From Dryocosmus kuriphilus (Eukaryota > Arthropoda > Insecta > Hymenoptera > Cynipidae), in NCBI GenBank assembly GCA_038277395.1, contig CM076190.1:232840618-232904617 (forward strand): DNA of 64,000 nt, written 5' to 3'. The notes beneath the pieces are model-generated. The model was given only the letters and a program-made list of their open reading frames with translations. It did no database searches and had not been told where the DNA came from. Both the position numbers and the translations under genes were made by a program. Below are positions 57,693 to 64,000 of the stretch, piece after piece. How positions within the stretch are numbered: the first letter of the stretch is position 1; every line of letters begins with the position of its first letter.

Positions 57693-58250
57693 ACGATGGC
57701 GATGACGATGATACTACAGGGAAACCTTCATCGCAGTAAACTGGCACAGAAGCTTCTGTCCCAGTTGGCAAGTGAGAAGAGCGTGACAGTGGTCATTGTA
57801 AGTGAAAAATATACCCACCCGAAGGTTCTTAATTGGTATGCTGACCTCAGTGGCGCTGCTGCCATATGGGTGAGAGATTACAGCGGATTTAATGCCGTGG
57901 ATCGGGGCGCAGGTGAGGGATTCGTCTGGGTCCGAAACAGGCGGGTTACCATTGTCAGTTGCTAACTCTCCCCAAATAAAGGGATGCAAATATTCCTCAG
58001 GAACCTGGGGGCGATTGAGGACTTCTGTTGCACACTAGAGGGTGAGGCTATTGTCGCTGGGCACTTCAACGCGAAGTCAGTGGAGTGGGGAATGTCCTGG
58101 TCGGGCAGGCGTGGGCGTGAAGTCAGTGACATGGCGGCCAGGCTGGACATGATCGTAATTAATTACGGCAATGTCACAACCTTTCGCTGGGCGGGGCATA
58201 GGGAGACGATCCGAGATATTACCCTAGCCACACAGGGCGCGGCCAGATAG
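57693..58250 (+). pseudogene. R1-type LINE ORF2, endonuclease domain
   Basis: The frame 57588-57965 includes ILQGNLHRSKLAQ and VVIVSEKY. After a stop at 57963, the 57984-58250 frame holds EAIVAGHFNAKSVEWG and ARLDMIVINYG. The catalytic motif is normally GDFNA; here Asp is His. The SD-H end motif is degraded (RETIRDITLAT). It would nick target DNA, but the missing Asp makes it inactive. Confidence 0.8.
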
Positions 58251-60880
58251 ACTCAGGAGTGGGTGGTCCTAGGGGACTATACAGCCAGTGAACTCCAGTA
58301 TATCTCTTTCTAAATGAAAGAGGAACAATCCTGGGCGGAAAAACGAGAACAAGAACAGCAAAGTTCCAAAAAGGGCTGAAATCCAGCAAAGTTCAACGCG
58401 AGAAAATTCCTCAAAGCCCTTCTGAGTAAGGAAGAACACCTGCTGGGGGCAAGTACGCCAAATTTACTCACAGAGACGGAGGCTGAGAGGAAGGTCCAGG
58501 TCATGATGCAGCTCATCGTTGAAGGCTGTAACGCGTAAATGCCCAGGAGAACGTGGAAGCGATACAGGGGACCAGTATACTGGTGGAATGTGGAGATCGC
58601 CGAACTAAGGAAAATCTACCTGAAGCTTAGAAGGAAATCTCTCAGAGCCAGGAAGGGGAATCGGGGAAACTATACCCTTAGCAGGGAATAACTGAGCGTA
58701 AAGAAGAGGCTGAGCGTGGCCATAAAGGAAGGCAAACGACGGAAGTGGGCTGAAATATGTGCAGAGGTTGACAAACACACTTGGGGCTTTGCATACCAAC
58801 TGGTGATGGGGAAACTAGAAGGGAAAAGGCCACAGCAGGCTGTGGATGAAGAGATTATGAAGAAAATCGTCAGGAATCTCTTTCCCTCGCATCCGGAGAG
58901 GGTTTGCAAGAAAATACCCGTTGAGGTGCATATACCTCCCTTCACGCAGGAGGAGCTGAAAGAAGCGGTGCAGATCTCGCGAGCCGTAAGGTCCCTGGCC
59001 CAGACGGTATACCAGCAACGGTATTCAAGACCATTGCGGCAGATTATCCCCACCTCCTTCTTAACATGTACAACTCATGCCTTGTGGTCGGAGTGTTCAA
59101 TGCCAGATGGAAGGTGCAAGGACTGGTACTGCTGGACAAGAGGAGAGGTATTCCAGTAACTCCATCATCATTCAGGCCACTTTGCCTGCTTGATCTTGCT
59201 GGAAAGCTTTTGGAGAAGCTGATTAGGACCAGGTTAAGAGAGGCAATTGTGGAAGCAGGAGGACTGGCCGAAAACCAGCACGGTTTCCGACAAGGGATTT
59301 CCACAGTGGGAGCAATCAGAGAGGTTCTCCAGGTGGCTGAGGGCGCGTGGCAGGGGAATCACAGATCAAGAAGGGCCTGTGTGCTTGCCACGTTTGATGT
59401 CAGAAGCGCCTTCAACTTTGTTGGTTTGGAGGATATCCTTAACACTCTTGAGAAAAGGTTTAAAGTTCGGGGATGTATCCGGAGGATAAACAGCAGCTAC
59501 CTTCACGAGAGGAACCTGCTGTATGATACGACGGACGGGCCGCGGCGTTCGAAGATCACGGCAGGGGTAGCACAGGGCTCAGTGCTCGTGCCTGATATGT
59601 GGAACGTCGTTTATGACGACTTACTAACGATGAACCTGCCAAATGACATCAGGCTGGTTGCGCTTGCGGATGACCTGGCGGCCGTCATCACAGTTTAAAC
59701 GGAGGATCTTGCAAGAGGAAAGATAAGGGAGGTTGCTAACAGGGTGGGAGAGAGCTTGGAGAAACATGGACTCCAACTATCTAGCCAAAAGGCGGAAGTG
59801 GTAGTCCTCTCGAGGCAGAGGTGTATAGAGAGGCCCCTTAGAGCGGAAGTGGACGGTTATCAGATAGTGGCTGTTACGACGCTGAACTATCTGGGCCTAA
59901 CGCTGGACAAAAAGCTGACACTCTGGCCGCACCTACTAAAGGCAGCGGATAAGGCGGATACCATGGTTGCGATGCTCTCTAGGCTAATGCCAAACATCGC
60001 GAGACCCAGGTATAGCAAGAGGAGGGTTCTCATGAGTGTCACTCAGTCCATTCTGCTGTACGGAGCAGAGGCGTGCGCTGGCGCCATGAGAGTCAAGAAA
60101 TACCGGGATTGATTATTGAGCGTCCAGAGAAGGGTAGCTCTAAGGGTGATTTCGGCCTATAGGACGGTCTCTGGAGTGGAGACTATGCTCATAGTGGGCA
60201 TTATCGCCATAGACCTTTTGGCCGAGGAGAGGAAGGGAGTCTACGACGCAAAGACACTAGGGGCAGGTAAGGAGGCAAAAACGCAAGAAAGAATGCAAAC
60301 TATGCGGCAATGGGGAGAGCAATGAAGAGCGCAGATTAGAGGCAGGTTGACGGCTGAAGTTGTGGGGGGAATGACGGCGTGGCGTGAGAGGAAGCATCGT
60401 GAGGGGAATCATGATCTCACGCAGTTCCTGACTGGCCACAGTCATTTCAATGCGTACCTCTTCCGCATGGAAAAAAAGAATTTTTCGGGTTGCTACTACT
60501 GCGTCTGCGTGGAGGATAATGCCAGAGACACCTTTTTTGAATGCGAAAGGTGGCTACTAAATAGGGAGAGGCTTCGCAGAGTACTCGGAGTAAAACACCA
60601 ACGCCCAGCAACATCGGGAAATTAATGGTGAAAAGCCAAGAAAACTGGGACAAAATCACCCAATTTGTGGAGGACACTTTGAGACGAAAGAAGAGCGAAG
60701 AGAGTGAGCGGAAGCAGAGGCGTCGAAACCCCATAAACTCGCACGTGGGGCAGAGAGTTGAAGACAACAGAACAAACAGCCAGCGGAGAGTCGAAGTTCT
60801 ACTCAGGAGGCCGATAACCCATGACACTGAAGTAATGCGAAAGCGGATCCCGGGATCTTGGGTGGGCAGGAAATAGGAGA
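58251..60880 (+). pseudogene. R1-type LINE ORF2, reverse transcriptase and C-terminus
   Basis: The linker frame 58716-59159 leads to RT (59066-59698): TPSSFRPLCLLDLAGKLLEKL, NQHGFRQG, FDVRSAFNF and GVAQGSVLVPDMWNV, then LADDLA at the catalytic box (usual F/Y-ADD). A TAA at 59696 splits it from 59744-60112 (NYLGLTLDKKLTL). The TGA at 60112 is followed by QRRVALRVISAYRTVS. The C-terminal 60347-60625 has CYYC...FFECERW, where the usual His of the Cys-Cys-His-Cys finger is Arg. 60880-60961 is the 3' untranslated end. Confidence 0.85.
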
Positions 60881-60961
60881 TGGTTTTTGTGGGTAGGGGC
60901 CGTATTTTTTAGGCAGAGTCCCACACTCAGTCATTAAAAGGATTTCCTCCTCCTCTCAAAC

Positions 60962-60985
60962 AAAAAAAAAAAAAAAAAAAAAAAA
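60962..60985 (+). repeat. Poly(A) tail of the R1-type LINE
   Basis: Twenty-four A residues, immediately followed by Gypsy-1 sequence that matches positions 64-1 inverted. Confidence 0.9.
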
Positions 60986-61735
60986 CTATATGTTTCAAGA
61001 ATTCAGCACATTGAACAGTTTCAAAAAGAAAACATCAGACAACTTACCACCAAATATCAAGAAGTCTTTACTTTGAAAGGAGATCCTCTACCATGTACAA
61101 CTTTAACAGAATATGAAATCATTCTTAACACTGGCAAAATTATCAATCTCAGATCTCACAAACTCCCCGTAAAATATCGAGAATTCTCTTTAGAAGAAAC
61201 CGATAAACTTCGAAAGAAACGAATCATACATGAATTACAACCACCCTTTAATTCACCACCTTGGATTGTACTAAAGAAAGGAAACAAACTGAGAATGGTT
61301 TTAGACATGACCCCAATTAAATGAGGGTACAGACCAAGATGCATATCCTTTACCAGGTATACATAGGTGATATTTTGGACCAACTGGGAGATTCTGAAAC
61401 AATTTCTTTATTCGACGTGATAGCAGGATTTAATCAGATTCCCATGAAAGATAAATGTTAAAGATATACTGCCTTCTCTACTAGCCAAGCACATTTTGAG
61501 TGTAACAGAATGCCATTCGGTTTAAAGAACGCACCAGCTACATTCCAACCCATGATGGATAATAATAAGTGTGAATGTTTAAAACCGGACCTCGAATATC
61601 TAGGGCATATAATAACCAAGGATAGAGTTACACCAAACCCAGAAAAACTAGAGTCAATCAAGTCCTTTAAAGCACTTAAAAATGTAAAAGATGCTCAAAC
61701 TTTTCTAAGATTAGCAGGATAGTTTTAGAAGTTTA
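60986..61735 (+). pseudogene. Gypsy-1 B reverse transcriptase
   Basis: The frame 61073-61324 has the fingers region (LPVKYREFSLEETDKL, SPPWIVLKKGNKLRMVLD). 61325-61510 is frame-broken. The frame 61510-61722 starts MPFGLKNAPATFQ and then jumps at ~61565 directly to KCECLKPDLEYLGHII. The segment with the catalytic YLDD box, about 40-45 residues, has been deleted. The enzyme cannot work. Confidence 0.85.
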
Positions 61736-62389
61736 TTAAAAACTCCTCCAGTATAGCTAAACACGTAACGAAACTCACACAAAAAGAAGACATATTTGAT
61801 TGGACACCAAATTGTGAAAAGCCTTCGTAACATTAAAAAATGCTTTAACAAGAGCACCCGTTTTAAAATTCCTCAATTCCAAACAACAATTTGTATTAAC
61901 AGCAGACGCATCGAACCAAGGCCTAAGAGCAGTTTGATCGCACGGAGATCAAACATGTCTTTTTATATCAAGAACTCTGAATAAAGCTGAAGAAAATTAC
62001 AGTGCCTCAGAAAAAGGATAACTAGCTATAGTTTGGACTTTTAAACTACTTAGGCAATATTTACTAAGAAATACCTTTAAAATGTAAACCCGCCACCAAG
62101 CACTTGTTTGGTTGCACAATGTTAAAGACCCTGGCTCTCGTTTGGTAAAATGGCGATTACGACTAGAAAAATACAAATATGAAATAAAATACGTTAAATG
62201 TAAAGAAAACGAAGCTGCAGATTTTCTATCAAGACTATTTCCAGTTCAAGGAAAAGATCTACTGCAACAAGTTTTAGTAGGAATAGACTTAGGCTCAGAA
62301 ATAGAATGCATTCAAGCAGAGATGCCAGAACTAGATATATTTGATACCCCAGTTATCACCGATGACATCATATTAAGTAAAGAAGGAGG
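61736..62389 (+). pseudogene. Gypsy-1 B RNase H
   Basis: Plus-strand translation gives LTADASNQGLRAV with the first acidic residue, ISRTLNKAEENYS with a Glu, and LAIVWTFKLLRQYL. The next segment reads TRHQALVWL where THD or TDH is usual, so the Asp is lost. The frame 62112-62543 begins with VKWRLRLEKYKYEIKY and ends the domain with ADFLSRL. Stops at about 61940 and 62023 break it. Confidence 0.78.
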
Positions 62390-63285
62390 AAATAAAGTCC
62401 CAAATCGAAGGATGAGGGAAGCACCAATGGAAACTTTAGATATTTTTGGACCACTAACAGAGTCTAAAAAAGGAAATAAATACATCCTTAGAATAAAAAA
62501 CAGGTTAAAAAGATACACCGTCTTAATACCAATGCAAAGGTAAACATCTGACACTATTATTGAAGGACTTGTGGAACATTATATCTATATCCTCGGAGCA
62601 CCTAAAGCTATTCTTCCAGCTTAAGGAAGAAACTTTATATCCGAACTCATGCAGCAGCTTGAGGAAGCTCTTAAGATACAACATGTTAAGACCGCTGCTT
62701 TTGCCCTCAATTAAATGGAAATATTGAAAGAATGCACTGTATTTTGAGCAAGTTAATCAAAAACAGCATTCAAGAATATAGCAAAGAATGGGAAGAAAAT
62801 TCAAAGTTCATACCTCTTTCAATTAACTGCATGAAAAAACGGACAACAGTGTATTCGCCCTATAAACTTACATTCGGAAGAGACTCTAAAATCCCTTCAA
62901 TAATACCCCAATCTCCCAACTTAAAATATCAAATGTTAATAAAGAAGTGGATAGATAAAAATAAACAAATCTAAACTAAATCAAGAGAACCAATACAAAT
63001 AGAAAACATAAAAACAAAACAGAGTCTCGATGAGAATGTAATCAGCAAACACCCAATTTATAAAGCAGGTGATAAATTGAATGTCTTAAATAGTAACAAA
63101 CAAAATAAACTAGACCATCTTGGAAAAAGTCCTATGGTGTCCACAAAAATATTTAAAAAATAAACTTGAAACTAGAATTGGAAATCATCTATTGAAGACA
63201 TATTTGGACAACACTATGCTCTACTTTTCAAATGATACTTTAGATTTTGTTACTCCGGGAAGTAGCCTCAGCTAACTTTACTTAA
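62390..63285 (+). pseudogene. Gypsy-1 B integrase
   Basis: The zinc-binding region is missing or unrecognisable. The core begins LDIFGPLTESKKGNKYIL (first Asp kept). Then come VLIPMQR and a stop, followed by LGAPKAILPA and GRNFISELMQ. The second Asp segment (usually TDxGxxF) reads ...A-stop-GRNF, so the Asp is lost. The Glu region (NGNIER) reads N-stop-MEILKEC. The frame 62732-62974 has the C-terminal SIQEYSKEWEE and YSPYKLTFGR. The pol tail fades out by ~63285. Confidence 0.78.
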
Positions 63286-63298
63286 AAGTAAAGGGGGA

Positions 63299-63775
63299 TG
63301 ACGTTCGAAGGCTTTCCCACAGTAAATAACGACACTGCCTCATCCCAGCTAGTTGACCCGAGTTGGAAAAGGATTCAACTCCTTTTCCTCGAGCCAATAT
63401 AAGCGGAGTTCTGTCCCGGCTACTTCCGGGTAAAGGCGCGCCCTTGTCTCGATTCGGGTAGTTAGGGATTGTGTAAGTAGCCCAACACATTTCGGCTAGA
63501 AAGTGGTCGACCAAGCAGGGTCGAACTCTGACGGGCATAAGGTTTGCGAAGAGGGCTGTAGTTTACGTAGAAGGCATGGACTTTCGTGTTTACAGCATCG
63601 AGTTTGGGAGAAGTACACTCAGTGTGTTTCATTACGCGTACGGACATCCTCTTGTAGGCCCGCGTCCCGGAGCGTCCTACGCGAAACGAACCACATGGCG
63701 TGTGTAACTTGGATTCAAGCGGAAGCGCATAGGTGGTAAGGAGGTTCGCATTGAAGGTAAATCTTCGCTCCAGAG
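63299..63775 (+). repeat. LTR-like GC-rich segment between pol and env-like frame
   Basis: Preceded by a purine run (AAAGTAAAGGGGGA), it begins TGACGTTCGAAGG. It contains CCAATATAAGCGG (a TATA-box-like promoter core at 63397-63406) and is much GC-richer than its flanks. The right edge is not clear. It looks like an LTR of another Gypsy element inserted here, or the polypurine tract plus 3' LTR of a recombinant. The frames inside (63278-63538, 63503-63739) are not supported. Confidence 0.45.
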
Positions 63776-63783
63776 GTTTGCAA

Positions 63784-64000
63784 GAAACACATGAAGGTAT
63801 TTATGTTGAAGAAGTCTCCAAAGCGAACATATTTCATGATACTTGGAAATTAATAATCGGAATAAATATGACAACCAACTAACTGATACTAAAAACGATA
63901 GACAACACCATACAATTAGCAGATATAGCCTGTAACAAAAGATGCTCCACTCTAATTGAAGTTGAACTAGTTAGGAACAGATACAAACGACTAGCCGCAC
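63784..64000 (+). pseudogene. Env-like frame (insect errantivirus type), N-terminal fragment
   Basis: One plus-strand frame (broken by one stop near 63882) runs to the window edge with HEGIYVEEVSKANIFHDTW followed by KLIIGINMT, resembling the start of the mature envelope ectodomain found after pol in insect errantivirus-type elements. Such a protein would be a membrane fusion glycoprotein. No signal peptide is seen because the segment before it is the LTR-like insert. The fragment is short, interrupted and continues outside the window, so only family resemblance is claimed. Confidence 0.45.

Larger units (their letters stand above)
56353..60985 (+). mobile_element. R1-clade-like non-LTR retrotransposon with poly(A)
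   Basis: About 4.6 kb, GC-richer than its surroundings. ORF1 has zinc knuckles and ORF2 has endonuclease, RT and a C-terminal Cys-rich region, ending in a 24-A tail (60962-60985). It is not in rDNA but in Gypsy-1 pol. The 5' end is probably truncated because ORF1 lacks an obvious own start. Compared with copy A, 186 bases of target are missing, so insertion or later repair deleted DNA. No target duplication found. Confidence 0.8.
53490..64000 (+). mobile_element. Gypsy-1 copy B, errantivirus-like LTR retrotransposon, interrupted
   Basis: In order: LTR and leader (53490-54645), gag (54646-55745), protease (55746-56352), R1 LINE insertion (56353-60985), RT (60986-61735), RNase H (61840-62235), integrase (62390-63000), pol tail (to ~63285), an LTR-like segment (63299-63775) and the start of an env-like frame (63784 to the edge). 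Many stops. It is the mirrored partner of copy A at 1-6352. Confidence 0.8.

Noticed and set aside
1..64000. Mirror structure as an assembly artefact (same reads placed twice)
   Set aside because: The arms differ at many bases and by several clean insertions and deletions with target duplications, which an artefact would not show. A misjoin of two real loci at the N gap remains possible and should be checked.

Overview
The window is animal nuclear DNA, almost certainly insect and probably a parasitoid or gall wasp or another hymenopteran. That guess rests on the transposon mix (BEL/Pao, Ty3/Gypsy with an env-like reading frame, RTE and R1 LINEs, several mariners, a Tc1 element) and the very AT-rich background. 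No species can be named from the sequence alone. I see no intact host gene, no tRNA or rRNA gene and no CRISPR array. Every recognisable coding region belongs to a transposable element and nearly all are broken by stops, frameshifts or deletions. There is one 500-base N gap (31097-31596).

Layout. 1-6352: Gypsy-1 copy A (minus) with an RTE LINE (1223-4835) nested in its gag. 6353-9702: AT-rich degenerate repeat. 9703-19485: BEL/Pao copy A (minus), split by Gypsy-2 copy A (plus, 11042-17166). 19486-22458: unassigned DNA with one decayed repeat-family fragment. 22459-27338: a Tc1 element and two mariners. 27339-36290: mostly AT-rich spacer with two degenerate tandem repeats, an RTE scrap beside the N gap, a foldback MITE, a deleted mariner and a small patch that could be host exons. 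36291-45067: Gypsy-2 copy B (minus). 45068-47456: 3' part of BEL/Pao copy B (plus). 47651-48607: deleted mariner. 48608-53489: second AT-rich repeat with a Tc1 inside. 53490-64000: Gypsy-1 copy B (plus), broken by an R1-type LINE (56353-60985) and running off the window in an env-like frame.

The main result is that the two ends mirror each other. The order Gypsy-2 / BEL / AT-rich repeat / Gypsy-1 on the right (36291 to about 61050) is the inverted, diverged counterpart of 15245 down to 1 on the left. The Gypsy-2-into-BEL insertion junction is present in both arms, so the arms come from one inverted segmental duplication and not from independent insertions. Later insertions are arm-specific: RTE on the left; Tc1, R1 LINE and possibly mariner on the right. 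Each has its empty or partner site in the other arm, which gives a relative time order for the cluster.
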